A stretch of DNA of 64,000 nucleotides from Oscillospiraceae bacterium (GCA_017435045.1 JAFSFT010000008.1:21864-85863); one strand, 5' to 3'. Shown: positions 8,033 to 15,828, numbered from the stretch's first letter. Notes: generated by a model not told the origin, from the letters alone. Translations and numbers: made by a program.

Positions 8033-9148
8033 TTATTTATCGTCAGAGTTTTCGGCACTTTCAGCTTCTTCACTTTCATCAGAAAAAATGTGAACATCAT
8101 CAATTTCCACAGTTTCCAGCATATCGTTGCCGATTATTGCCACATAGGTTTTGCCTACGTTGATTTTTACAGGATTTCCCTCAAGGTCAAAAATCTGCAG
8201 AGGGTCTTCCGGCTGGCCTTTTACCCATTTTACAGGGATATATCTGCCGCCGTAGAAGTAAAAGCCTTCGCCTTCGGAAAGGTCAAAGTTTGTGCACAGC
8301 CCATCAGGATAAAGGCCTATTTCTGTGTGAAGCAGCAGAACATTGTGGAAATAAAGCTGCTTGTCTGCGGCTTCGTCCATCTGCTTGGAACCAAATATCT
8401 TTTTGTAGTATCTGTTCTTCTCTGCGTTGTAGTCCAGATCAATATCGGTATATTCAGAGAAATTGAAATCAATTTCTGCAGCAGGCAGACCATTGTCAAG
8501 GGTAACAGGGTCCTCACGATAATCTGCAAAGTTGAAAGCAGGATACAGATTGCCTTTTATGGAAAGACCTGTCTTTCTCATACCTTCTTCAATCAGACTG
8601 TCTTCGGTGTACCAGCAGTGCTCGTGGGCATATTTTGTTGCCCTTTCGTTGCTGAACTCAAAGCTGGAGCCGCCCAGATACAGCCCGTCAATGTCCTGAT
8701 AATGATAGAAGTTAAGCATATCGCTGGCATAGATGCTTGTACCTATGTGAACATAGATGGCATTCAGCGGCAAAGCAAACTGCACAAACTGGTCGCGGGC
8801 ACTTCTTACAGGGCCAACATCCTCTACTTCATCGATATCGGAAAAAACTGCCATAATGCGTGTAACGCCGCCCTCTGTGACCATCTCATAGATGATGTCT
8901 GCGTCATAAATACCGGACTGCGGCATTGCATACTTGGAACTGTCTACCATAACAGCTACCGGACGCATTGTGGCAAGCTCATCAGATTCAAGCTTTTCGC
9001 CTGTAAGATAGTTGTATTTTCTTTCTTCAACCGGTTCGGGTGTAATTTCGGGCTGACTTGATACTTCAGGCTGAGGGGCGGATGTGCCGCAGGCGGTCAT
9101 CCCGAATGATAAAATCAGTGCTAAAAATAATGATATGAACTTTTTGAT
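8033..9148 (-). CDS. DUF3048 (YerB-like) lipoprotein with an apparent ATC start codon
   Basis: The protein has a lipoprotein signal ending GMTAC, a short proline/glutamate-rich linker and a DUF3048 domain. Conserved blocks VAVMVDSSKYAMPQSG, RIMAVFSD and VGPVRSARDQFV match those of the second copy at 10396. The first in-frame ATG (9098-9100) lies inside the signal peptide, just before the lipobox cysteine, and would leave no hydrophobic segment. Upstream in frame are KKFISLFLALILSFG, preceded by ATC at 9146-9148 and an AAAGGGGG ribosome site seven bases before it, with no ATG, GTG or TTG available. The paralogue's signal, MKKLLSLMLAMILALS, aligns with this exactly. I therefore place the start at the ATC. 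The product would be a 371-residue envelope lipoprotein of unknown function. It lies 36 bases after the DUF368 gene, in the same operon. Confidence 0.8.
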   Translation of the reverse strand: MKKFISLFLALILSFGMTACGTSAPQPEVSSQPEITPEPVEERKYNYLTGEKLESDELATMRPVAVMVDSSKYAMPQSGIYDADIIYEMVTEGGVTRIMAVFSDIDEVEDVGPVRSARDQFVQFALPLNAIYVHIGTSIYASDMLNFYHYQDIDGLYLGGSSFEFSNERATKYAHEHCWYTEDSLIEEGMRKTGLSIKGNLYPAFNFADYREDPVTLDNGLPAAEIDFNFSEYTDIDLDYNAEKNRYYKKIFGSKQMDEAADKQLYFHNVLLLHTEIGLYPDGLCTNFDLSEGEGFYFYGGRYIPVKWVKGQPEDPLQIFDLEGNPVKINVGKTYVAIIGNDMLETVEIDDVHIFSDESEEAESAENSDDK

Positions 9149-9184
9149 AGTAAAACCCCCTTTGGTGATTACTGTTAACCTTTG

Positions 9185-10069
9185 TTATTCCTTGCCGATA
9201 AAGATTGCAACGATAAAACCAAGTACTGCGGTTACAGCTGTTGCGATAAATGCGGTGAAAGGAATTGTACCGCTGTAGGAGCCGTATGCAATAGGGTCAA
9301 GGAAAATGCCGATAAGGGAACCAAGGATAAGGCCCAGAATTATATAGTATGTTTCTGTGTGATATTTATTCATCAGAAACTCAATTGCTCTGGAGATAAG
9401 GATTGCACCGATAATCATACCAACGCCCAACGGAGCACAGAACTTAATGATGCTTACAAGAATGGTAAAATCAAATGTCAGCAGAAAATCCTTTACAAGT
9501 GCAACATAGCCGATGATAACATTGTAAAGACCCAGCAGCACAAGCATAAATGAACCGGAAATACCCGGCACAATCATAGCAGCACAGGCGATAACGCCAC
9601 CGATAAATGCCTTGAACATAAGTGCCGCAGGCACATCACCAACAACAGCAGTGCCGCCCTCTGCAGTTTTAAGTGTTGAAAGGAAGATAACAAGTGCAAA
9701 TGCAAGGGCTGTATATATAAAATATTTTGCACCTGATTTGTCTTTTGACTGTTTGCTTTTTGCCAGACCATAAATAAGCGGAATACTGCCTGCTACAAGG
9801 CCTGCAAAGAAGCCGCAGGTAGGCAGGGAGAAGTTTGTGAGGGTATAGTCTATAAGCACGGAAAACGCAAGCACGCCTACAAGAGCACCTGCACCGAGAG
9901 GTGCAAGGAACAGGATATGCTTTTTGATATCTCTGGTAAAATGGTTGATTGCATCAATCATCCTGTCAAAAATATGTAGAACAACAGCAATTGTACCTCC
10001 CGATACACCGGGGATAACGTTGGCAACGCCAACGATAATACCTTTCAGAAACAGTTTTATCATATCCAT
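9185..10069 (-). CDS. DUF368 polytopic membrane protein, PopT-type polyprenyl-phosphate translocase family
   Basis: This 294-residue protein has about eight to ten hydrophobic helices and the family signature GVANVIPGVSGGTIAVVL near residues 14-31, which recurs as a second inverted-repeat half, AAMIVPGISGSFMLVLLG, near 161-178. DUF368 proteins (PopT) have been shown in other bacteria to recycle undecaprenyl phosphate across the membrane for wall synthesis. That role here is inferred from the family. The start is supported by AAGAGGT nine bases upstream. It is cotranscribed with a DUF3048 lipoprotein, which could be an extracytoplasmic partner. Confidence 0.88.
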   Translation of the reverse strand: MDMIKLFLKGIIVGVANVIPGVSGGTIAVVLHIFDRMIDAINHFTRDIKKHILFLAPLGAGALVGVLAFSVLIDYTLTNFSLPTCGFFAGLVAGSIPLIYGLAKSKQSKDKSGAKYFIYTALAFALVIFLSTLKTAEGGTAVVGDVPAALMFKAFIGGVIACAAMIVPGISGSFMLVLLGLYNVIIGYVALVKDFLLTFDFTILVSIIKFCAPLGVGMIIGAILISRAIEFLMNKYHTETYYIILGLILGSLIGIFLDPIAYGSYSGTIPFTAFIATAVTAVLGFIVAIFIGKE

Positions 10070-10092
10070 AATTAATTAACCTCTTAATATAC

Positions 10093-10121
10093 ATAATAAT
10101 TCAAAATACAGTATACATCAA
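10093..10121 (-). promoter_or_regulatory. Sigma-A promoter for the DUF368-DUF3048 operon
   Basis: On the minus strand TTGATG, a 17-base spacer and TATTAT lie 24 bases before the start codon. Confidence 0.65.
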
Positions 10122-10395
10122 AACGGGAGTTAATACAAGATAACAGTACCGAACTTTTGGTGAAATATATGTTAACAGACAGTAAATTATTCCCCACTAC
10201 AGAGTGTTTTATGCACATTTTCTGCCATATTTTACGGCAGATGCAAGCGTTTAGGACAGGATTATTTTTACAACACGGTAACAATTTTTCACTTTACAAA
10301 ATATATACAAGTATAGTAATATATAATGTAGAATATTTTATATTTGCAGCCCATATATTGTGGTGGGCTGATATAAAAATGTACGGAGAAAAGTT
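10122..10395. other. Divergent intergenic region with a leader hairpin
   Basis: This AT-rich spacer separates the two divergent DUF3048-containing units. On the + strand a TATAAT at 10322-10327 lacks a well-spaced -35 box. A hairpin, CAGCCCA / TGGGCTG (10347-10370), lies just before the second lipoprotein gene and has no T-run, so it is probably a leader structure rather than a terminator. Confidence 0.4.
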
Positions 10396-11565
10396 ATGAA
10401 AAAATTGTTATCATTAATGTTGGCAATGATTCTTGCTCTTTCCATGACCGCTTGCGGCGGCGGTGGGGCAGAACCTGCACCGGAACCAACACCGGATCCA
10501 ACACCAACACCAAGACTCTATTTCCCAAATCCATTTACAGGCGAACAGAAGACTTCCAGCTTCAAGGATGGTCAGAGAGCTATTGCAGTTATGGTAAACA
10601 ACATTTCTGCATGCCGCCCACAGAGCGGTCTTTCTCAGGCATCAATCCTTTTTGAAACAAAGGTAGAAGGCGGTATCACCCGTTTTATGGCTATCTTCGA
10701 GGACTACACAACACTTGATGACGTTGGTCCAGTAAGAAGTGGCCGTGACCAGTTCCTGCGTCTTATCATGCCATACGAAATGCTCTATTTCCACATCGGG
10801 CGCAGTGAAATCACACAGACATATATCGACACATTCGATTACAATCAGTACGACGTTGACGGCGCATACAAGCCATTTATCTACCGCCGCAACCGTCCTG
10901 GCAAAGATTATGAACACACAGCATATACAAATGCAGAACTGCTTCAGGAAGTAATCGAAAAGAACGATATCAACATGAAGAAGTATTACGACGAGCCAAT
11001 CTTCGACTTTGTTGATTACGACCTTGTTCCGGGCGGCGAAAGAGAACTTAACGGTCAGCCTGCAACAGAAGTTTCCATCGTTCATTCCGAAGCTTACCGC
11101 ACATACTTTACATACGACGAAGCAAGCGGCAAATACCTTATGAGCCAGTATAACGGCACAAAAGGTATGGTTGAGGACACAATTGACGAAAACAACGGCG
11201 TTCAGCTGGCATTTGAAAACGTAATTGTTCTTATTTCTGATATTTCCCCATACCCATATCCGGGCGGTAACCCAAAAGGTGACCCTAACTATCAGAACCT
11301 GTTCCTTGACTGGGGCTACAAGGGCTACTACTTCTCAAACGGCACACTTGAAAAAATCAACTGGGGCAAAGGCGGTCCACCGGATGCACTTTACTTCACA
11401 GACAGAGACGACAACCCAATCGAAATCAACTGCGGTAAAACATATATCGCATTTGTAGACGATGACGAACTCGGCCGCTTCCAGTATGCAGCTCCTGGTC
11501 AGGAAATTGTAGAGGAAGAAGTGGATATGTCTCAGGTTGTTGAAGAAGAAATCGGCGAAGAATAG
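10396..11565 (+). CDS. DUF3048 (YerB-like) lipoprotein
   Basis: The 389-residue product starts with a clear lipoprotein signal (MKKLLSLMLAMILALSMTAC), then a spacer of PTP repeats (about 26-40) that would reach through the wall, then the two DUF3048 lobes. Conserved stretches include VMVNNISACRPQSGLSQ, DVGPVRSGRDQF and FHIGRSEITQTYI. It is a paralogue of the protein encoded divergently at 8033-9148. The codon set is that of well-expressed genes, unlike its paralogue. The ribosome site is GGAG at -9. Function is unknown; B. subtilis YerB is also uncharacterised. A strong terminator follows. Confidence 0.88.
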   Translation: MKKLLSLMLAMILALSMTACGGGGAEPAPEPTPDPTPTPRLYFPNPFTGEQKTSSFKDGQRAIAVMVNNISACRPQSGLSQASILFETKVEGGITRFMAIFEDYTTLDDVGPVRSGRDQFLRLIMPYEMLYFHIGRSEITQTYIDTFDYNQYDVDGAYKPFIYRRNRPGKDYEHTAYTNAELLQEVIEKNDINMKKYYDEPIFDFVDYDLVPGGERELNGQPATEVSIVHSEAYRTYFTYDEASGKYLMSQYNGTKGMVEDTIDENNGVQLAFENVIVLISDISPYPYPGGNPKGDPNYQNLFLDWGYKGYYFSNGTLEKINWGKGGPPDALYFTDRDDNPIEINCGKTYIAFVDDDELGRFQYAAPGQEIVEEEVDMSQVVEEEIGEE

Positions 11566-11599
11566 TTTTCTGCAGCACAACTGAATAATATCAACGATT

Positions 11600-11629
11600 A
11601 AAGGTCGGGCCAAAGCCCGGCCTTTTTTA
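11600..11629 (+). terminator. Intrinsic terminator
   Basis: AAGGTCGGGC / GCCCGGCCTT stem with a four-base loop followed by a T-run. Confidence 0.9.
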
Positions 11630-11763
11630 TGTTGAAAATTGGGGGTGTATTATTGCTGGAAAGTCGCTTATGTCTGCTGCTTCGTCTGTGGTAAAGATAT
11701 AAGTATTGCCGGTGCGGCAAAAAGGGTAAATGCTGACAGTATAAAACTTCCTTTGCACAAATA

Positions 11764-11792
11764 AAAAATCCCTGCAGAAGCTGCAGGGAAAG
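11764..11792 (-). terminator. Intrinsic terminator for the XRE gene
   Basis: On the minus strand TCCCTGCAG / CTGCAGGGA is followed by ATTTTTTAT. Confidence 0.8.
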
Positions 11793-11803
11793 AGTATATG
11801 TAT

Positions 11804-12472
11804 TTATTTGCCGATAATATCTTCAGCAGATTTGATAACGTTGAAGAAGCCTGTGGAGTGCTGCGGATAATCTTTGGCGATGCTTTCGCTGGTCATCTCG
11901 AAGCACTGGTTGTTCTTCAGCACCTCTTTGTTGTTTACGAGGTCATATACATCTGCAGCAAGTTTAATCTGGCTTGCTGTGGAGTAGCCCTCAAACACAT
12001 TTGGTTTTACGTTGAAAAGACTCTGGCTGTTCTGCCTGTTGCTGGAATAGATTGTGCGGAACATCTTGTAGATTGCAAGGGAAAGATAATCACTTACAGT
12101 TGTTGTCAATTCCTTATTGCCACTTTGACCCAGTTTGTCGTATAATATATTGAGACTGGAAAAAATAAGGCGTTTATTCATTGTAGGAAGCACACTGCCT
12201 GTAAACTTGGAGTCTTTGGCAGAGTTGTCACTTGGCAGGTCTTCAACAGAAATCACAGTGCCTGTTCTGTCGGCAGTTCTGCCCAGAATATAGTCGCTGG
12301 AAACGTTGTAATAGTCGCACAGACGGATAAGAAAATCCAGACCGCATTCACGCAGACCCTTTTCGTAATGACTCAGCAAAGCCTGACTGATGCCAAGATC
12401 CAGCGCAGCCTGCTTCTGTGTTATGCCTCTTTCCTTACGCAAAAGAGTGATTATACGACTGAAATTGTTCAT
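11804..12472 (-). CDS. XRE-family transcriptional regulator
   Basis: Residues 7-62 form a Cro/CI-type helix-turn-helix, with the recognition segment ITQKQAALDLGISQALLSHYEKG and the trailing CDYYNVSSDYILGRT. The remaining 150 residues resemble no sensor domain I recognise; they are helical and may dimerise. The gene is divergent from a histidine-phosphatase gene across a 109-base spacer that holds its own promoter and a pair of 14-base direct repeats, which are candidate operators. DNA binding is well supported; the ligand and regulon are not known. Confidence 0.85.
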   Translation of the reverse strand: MNNFSRIITLLRKERGITQKQAALDLGISQALLSHYEKGLRECGLDFLIRLCDYYNVSSDYILGRTADRTGTVISVEDLPSDNSAKDSKFTGSVLPTMNKRLIFSSLNILYDKLGQSGNKELTTTVSDYLSLAIYKMFRTIYSSNRQNSQSLFNVKPNVFEGYSTASQIKLAADVYDLVNNKEVLKNNQCFEMTSESIAKDYPQHSTGFFNVIKSAEDIIGK

Positions 12473-12505
12473 AGATTTCTACTTCCTGTTTTTTACTGTC
12501 TGTAA

Positions 12506-12534
12506 ATTATATAATAAAAAAAACACGTTGTAAA
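12506..12534 (-). promoter_or_regulatory. Sigma-A promoter for the XRE gene
   Basis: On the minus strand TTTACA, a 17-base spacer and a perfect TATAAT lie 34 bases before the start codon. The -35 end abuts the first direct repeat. Confidence 0.65.
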
Positions 12535-12567
12535 TAGCAAAATAGTGCAAAGAATAACAAAATAGTG
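12534..12567. repeat. Pair of 14-base direct repeats, candidate XRE operator
   Basis: ATAGCAAAATAGTG (12534-12547) and ATAACAAAATAGTG (12554-12567) differ at one base and start exactly 20 bases apart, about two helical turns. The first touches the -35 box of the XRE gene and the second lies directly before the ribosome site of the phosphatase gene. Confidence 0.55.
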
Positions 12568-12581
12568 GAGGAAAAAACAAA

Positions 12582-13241
12582 ATGCTCACATACAAACTGC
12601 ACCTTATCAGACATGGCCTCACAGCAGGCAATACCGAAAGCCGTTACGTTGGCGGTGGTACAGATGAACCACTGTGCGACCTTGGCATACAGAGCATAAA
12701 TTTTCTTAAGGATAACTACAGATATCCACAGGTGGAAAAAATTTATACCAGCCCTATGAAGCGTGCAGTGGAAACCTGCGAAATTATCTATCCTGACCGT
12801 GACTACACAGCGGTGGATAACCTGCGTGAATGCAATTTTGGCGAATTTGAAAACAAAACCTTTTCCGAACTCAGCCAGAATCCGCGTTTTACCCACTGGA
12901 TTGGCCATCAGAATGAATTTGTGCCTGAAGGCGGCGAAAGCAATACTGATTTTGCACAGAGATGTGCAAACGGCCTTAACGAAGTGTTTATGGATATGAT
13001 GAAGAACAATATCCACGAGGCAGCACTGGTATGCCACGGCGGCGTTATGGCACTGCTGCTTGGTATGTATGCCTATCCGCAGAAACCTTTCCACGAATGG
13101 ACCAGCGATTCCGGCTGCGGTTTTACAGTTGCAACAAATACACAGCTGTGGACAAGGGACAACCTTATGGAAGCAGTGGACATTCTGCCAATCGGCTGGG
13201 GCGAGGTTATAAAACAGGCCAGCGAACACAACAAAAAATAA
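12582..13241 (+). CDS. Histidine phosphatase family protein
   Basis: This 219-residue cytoplasmic protein has the phosphohistidine motif LIRHGLTAGN (residues 8-17), the second arginine in the segment SPMKRAVETCEI, the acid residue in ECNFGEFENKTF and the second catalytic histidine in ALVCHGGVMAL. It belongs to the phosphoglycerate-mutase-like superfamily (GpmB/CobC type). Without a cobalamin cluster nearby, the substrate could be phosphoglycerate, ribazole phosphate or another small phosphate ester. A GGAGG ribosome site lies 9 bases before the ATG. Confidence 0.88.
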   Translation: MLTYKLHLIRHGLTAGNTESRYVGGGTDEPLCDLGIQSINFLKDNYRYPQVEKIYTSPMKRAVETCEIIYPDRDYTAVDNLRECNFGEFENKTFSELSQNPRFTHWIGHQNEFVPEGGESNTDFAQRCANGLNEVFMDMMKNNIHEAALVCHGGVMALLLGMYAYPQKPFHEWTSDSGCGFTVATNTQLWTRDNLMEAVDILPIGWGEVIKQASEHNKK

Positions 13242-13256
13242 GCTTTGAACGATGAT

Positions 13257-13299
13257 ATGCCGCAGGTGGTTTATACACTCTGCGGCATACAGTTTTTTT
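13257..13299 (+). terminator. Intrinsic terminator
   Basis: ATGCCGCAG / CTGCGGCAT stem around a 14-base loop, followed by a run of seven T. Confidence 0.8.
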
Positions 13300-13333
13300 G
13301 ACATAAGCACACCGCAACTGTCGGCATAATTTA

Positions 13334-13362
13334 TTGACAAATACCATTTTCGGTGCTATTAT
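13334..13362 (+). promoter_or_regulatory. Sigma-A promoter of the thiT leader
   Basis: A perfect TTGACA, a 17-base spacer and TATTAT. Transcription would start about 10 bases before the riboswitch. Confidence 0.85.
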
Positions 13363-13378
13363 ACAGACAACATAAAAA

Positions 13379-13484
13379 CAGGGGTGCCCTATGAGCATTG
13401 TATACAATCCAGGGTTGTGTACATAATGCTTATGGCTGAGAATATACCCTTTAACCTGATTCGGATAATGCCGACGGAGGGAGT
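13379..13484 (+). ncRNA. TPP (thiamine pyrophosphate) riboswitch
   Basis: The conserved THI-box elements are all present in order: GGGGTGCCCT (13381-13390), GGCTGAGAATATACCCTTT (13434-13452), ACCTGATTCGGATAATGCC (13454-13472) and GGAGGGA at the 3' end. A variable stem lies between the first two. The aptamer sits directly before a terminator and the thiT gene, the expected target. Confidence 0.95.
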
Positions 13485-13543
13485 TTTATAAAGCTTTAAA
13501 AATCCCTCACAAAAGGTGCTCTGGTACCTTGTGTGAGTTTTTT
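13477..13543 (+). promoter_or_regulatory. Riboswitch expression platform: antiterminator and terminator
   Basis: Terminator: CTCACAAAAGGT (13506-13517) pairs, with one mismatch, with ACCTTGTGTGAG (13526-13537), followed by six T. Antiterminator: the aptamer's 3' strand GAGGGAGTTTTA (13477-13488) can instead pair with TAAAAATCCCTC (13497-13508), which overlaps the terminator's left arm. TPP binding holds GAGGGA in the aptamer, frees the terminator and shuts off thiT. Confidence 0.8.
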
Positions 13544-13548
13544 GTTTT

Positions 13549-13601
13549 AAAACTCCTCCGACATAAAGCCCTGTGCACACATGGCTTGTGCGGAGTTTTT
13601 G
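13549..13601 (+). terminator. Second terminator-like hairpin before thiT
   Basis: CTCCG / CGGAG and AAGCC / GGCTT helices separated by a small internal loop, with a T-rich tail. It lies after the riboswitch terminator and could act as a back-up stop or a leader structure. Confidence 0.55.
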
Positions 13602-13654
13602 TTTTTATGTACAGTAATACATCACTGTTCAGATTTTACAAAGGAGTTTTATCA

Positions 13655-14227
13655 ATGAAACGTACAAACACACGTGCTATGGTGGAATGTGCCCTTATGA
13701 TTGCGGTGGGCACTGTACTTGCACAGATAAAAATATTCACAATGCCATATGGCGGAAGTGTTACACTGGTGTCGATGCTGCCGTTTATCGTGGTATCCTA
13801 TCGTCACGGTGTAAAGTGGGGCCTGTTCACAGGTTTTGTAAACAGCTTGCTGCAGATGCTTACAAACTTCTATCTGCCGCCTGCAGGTACCTTTGCGGCG
13901 GTTGTGGCAATGATTCTGCTGGACTATATGCTGGCGTTTATGTGTCTTGGTCTTGCCACGGTTTTTGCAAAACCTTTTAAAAATAACAAGATCGGTGCGG
14001 CAGTGGGTACAGCAGTGGTATGTTTTATGCGTTTTCTGTGCAGTTTTCTTTCGGGAGCTTTGCTGTGGGGCAGCTATCAGAGCTACTACGAGTGGGCAAC
14101 AGGCCTTACTGTATGGGAATACAGCCTCATCTATAACGCAAGCTATATGCTGCCGGAAATGATAATAACTGCGGCGGCAGCGGTGCTTATTGCCAGCCTT
14201 GCACCATTTTTTTTTGAAAAACAATAA
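13655..14227 (+). CDS. thiT: Thiamine-specific ECF transporter substrate-binding subunit ThiT
   Basis: This 190-residue integral membrane protein has about six helices and is the S component that binds thiamine and docks to the shared EcfAA'T module encoded elsewhere. The C-terminal thiamine-site signature YYEWATGLTVWEYSLIYN (about residues 143-160) is typical of ThiT/YuaJ, as is the N-terminal MVECALMIAVGTVL helix. The start at 13655 follows AAGGAG (13641-13646). A longer in-frame extension back to 13529 would run through the terminator hairpins and is rejected. Expression is controlled by the TPP riboswitch upstream, which independently supports the function. Confidence 0.94.
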   Translation: MKRTNTRAMVECALMIAVGTVLAQIKIFTMPYGGSVTLVSMLPFIVVSYRHGVKWGLFTGFVNSLLQMLTNFYLPPAGTFAAVVAMILLDYMLAFMCLGLATVFAKPFKNNKIGAAVGTAVVCFMRFLCSFLSGALLWGSYQSYYEWATGLTVWEYSLIYNASYMLPEMIITAAAAVLIASLAPFFFEKQ

Positions 14228-14231
14228 AATA

Positions 14232-14258
14232 TTGACAAAACAAACGATAATTTATAAT
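14232..14258 (+). promoter_or_regulatory. Possible promoter before the acyltransferase gene
   Basis: TTGACA and TATAAT, both perfect, but with a short 15-base spacer. Confidence 0.5.
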
Positions 14259-14310
14259 ATTTATGTAAGAATACTTATGTAAAGGTATTGTATTTCGGTT
14301 GAGAAATAAA

Positions 14311-14337
14311 GCTCACAGCCAGTCTGTGGGCTTTTTT
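14311..14337 (+). terminator. Terminator lying between promoter and start codon of the acyltransferase gene
   Basis: GCTCACAG / CTGTGGGC stem followed by six T, 12 bases before the ATG. It can end thiT transcripts. Because a promoter-like site lies upstream of it, it may also act as an attenuator. Confidence 0.75.
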
Positions 14338-14348
14338 ACGGAGTTTTT

Positions 14349-15380
14349 ATGGGAAATGTTCAGAATAAAAACCGAATAGCGTGGGTGGATGCGGCAAAAG
14401 GTATTGCCATCATTTTTGTTCTGATAATCCATTACGACCGCAGCGACGCAGGCAGGGTAGCCGCACTGGGGCTTATGTTCAGTGTGCAGATGTTCTTTTT
14501 TCTCAGCGGTATGTTTGCTAATACTGCAAAATATACCATAAAGGAATATATAAAACGTCAGGCAAAGGCTCTTATGCTGCCATACGCAGTTTTTTCCGTA
14601 ATAAATATTGTTTTTCACTATATTTTTAACCGTGGTCTGCCGTCTGAAGTTATCAGGGAGATTGTAATTAATATAATCCTTGCCCGCCGCAATCATATGC
14701 TGGTGGCAGCAATGTGGTTTCTGCCCTGTCTTTTCCTTGTAAGTATACTCTATAAGCTGCTTGCAATGGCAATAAGGGACAAACGCCTGCTGCTTGCGGT
14801 GTGCTTTGGCATAAGTGCCTTTGCACGGTTTTTACTGCAGGAGCCTATGCTTGTTTTCAGCGCAAATCAGGCTTTGAGGTTTATTGTATATTATTCGGCA
14901 GGTGATGTGCTGTATCCATATTTAAAGGATATGAGCATGGAAAGTTTTAAAGCTGCAGCACCAAAGAAAAAGATGTTTACAACAACGGCAATGGTACTGC
15001 TGGCGGTGCTGGTGTGCAGATTGTATATAAAGGATTATATAATCAGAATTTCCTACGAATATAATTTTGCATTTATCACATCCCTTTTTGTAAACACCGT
15101 TGTGATTATAGTGTTTGTGATTATGCTTTCGGTGCTGATTTCTGGTTTTGTGCCCCTTGTAAAAATTGGTCAGAACACCCTTGGCTTCTGTTGCCTTGAA
15201 AATATCGGACGTGCTGTCGTAAATACGGCTATGGCGCTTACGGGTATAGGTTTCTGGGCGGATGACCCATTGGAGGTTGTTCTCTTCAACTTTATTGCAA
15301 TGGCGGCCAGTTATGTAATAATTGTGGCGATAAACCGATTCTGCCCGGTGCTTTTCGGGAAAAGTAAAGCGAAAAAGTAA
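14349..15380 (+). CDS. Acyltransferase 3 family membrane protein
   Basis: The 343-residue polytopic protein opens with RIAWVDAAKGIAIIFVLIIHYD, the diagnostic first helix of the Acyl_transf_3 (OafA/NolL) family, including the catalytic-site histidine at the end of helix 1 (H32). FFLSGMFANTAKYTIKEYIKRQAK is the usual second block. About ten helices are visible. Members O-acylate extracellular polysaccharides, peptidoglycan or lipid-linked sugars; the target here is unknown. The ACGGAG ribosome site is directly before the ATG. The codon set is not biased. Confidence 0.88.
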   Translation: MGNVQNKNRIAWVDAAKGIAIIFVLIIHYDRSDAGRVAALGLMFSVQMFFFLSGMFANTAKYTIKEYIKRQAKALMLPYAVFSVINIVFHYIFNRGLPSEVIREIVINIILARRNHMLVAAMWFLPCLFLVSILYKLLAMAIRDKRLLLAVCFGISAFARFLLQEPMLVFSANQALRFIVYYSAGDVLYPYLKDMSMESFKAAAPKKKMFTTTAMVLLAVLVCRLYIKDYIIRISYEYNFAFITSLFVNTVVIIVFVIMLSVLISGFVPLVKIGQNTLGFCCLENIGRAVVNTAMALTGIGFWADDPLEVVLFNFIAMAASYVIIVAINRFCPVLFGKSKAKK

Positions 15381-15388
15381 ATAAAATT

Positions 15389-15424
15389 AAGGTCGGACAG
15401 ATGCTTTTCTGTGCCGACCTTTTC
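15389..15424. terminator. Bidirectional terminator
   Basis: AAGGTCGG-ACAG / CTG-TGCCGACCTT stem with T-runs on both strands, between convergent genes. Confidence 0.85.
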
Positions 15425-15427
15425 TTC

Positions 15428-15631
15428 TTACATATCTTCGCTGCTGCCGCTGAACAAAGCAGGGATGCTGCATACTGCCGCAACGCCCACAAGGGTATAT
15501 ACAATCCTTGCCAGCAGGCTGCCGCTGCCAAAGATAAATGCCACAAGGTCAAAGTTTAAAATACCCACAAGACCCCAGTTGAGGCCGCCCACAATCAGCA
15601 GGGCAAGGCAGACTTTATAAAGCATATTCAT
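15428..15631 (-). CDS. DUF378 family small membrane protein
   Basis: This 67-residue protein is almost entirely two hydrophobic helices. The conserved segment LALLIVGGLNWGLVGI (about residues 9-24) and the later RIVYTLVGVAAV mark the DUF378 (YuzA-like) family. The function is unknown in all members. The ribosome site is AAAGGA nine bases before the ATG. Only a short gap separates its stop from the convergent terminator. Confidence 0.85.
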   Translation of the reverse strand: MNMLYKVCLALLIVGGLNWGLVGILNFDLVAFIFGSGSLLARIVYTLVGVAAVCSIPALFSGSSEDM

Positions 15632-15787
15632 ATAAATCAGTCCTTTCGTTGTTTCGGGGATGCAATACCATTTGAGGCTTTGCGTTTTGCCCCGACAGTC
15701 ATTTTGCTGATATTATGCACAATAAATCTGTGAATAAACATTTTATTGTGTGTAAAACTTTTACCGACAGTTTTTAAGCAGTACAAA
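15632..15787. other. Intergenic region with an inverted repeat
   Basis: No gene is visible. An inverted repeat CACAATAAA (15718-15726) / TTTATTGTG (15742-15750) could be a protein-binding site or an RNA hairpin. Confidence 0.3.
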
Positions 15788-15828
15788 AATATACCGCCGC
15801 AGATATTTTTATGTCTGCGGCGGTATTT
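15788..15828 (-). terminator. Terminator downstream of nadE
   Basis: A 13-base GC-rich stem, TACCGCCGCAGA / TCTGCGGCGGTA, is followed on the minus strand by TATTTTT. It shares its stem core with the trpS terminator. Confidence 0.7.

Noticed and set aside
13529-13654. Longer N terminus for ThiT
   Set aside because: It would be translated through the riboswitch terminators, and the ATG at 13655 has a perfect ribosome site.
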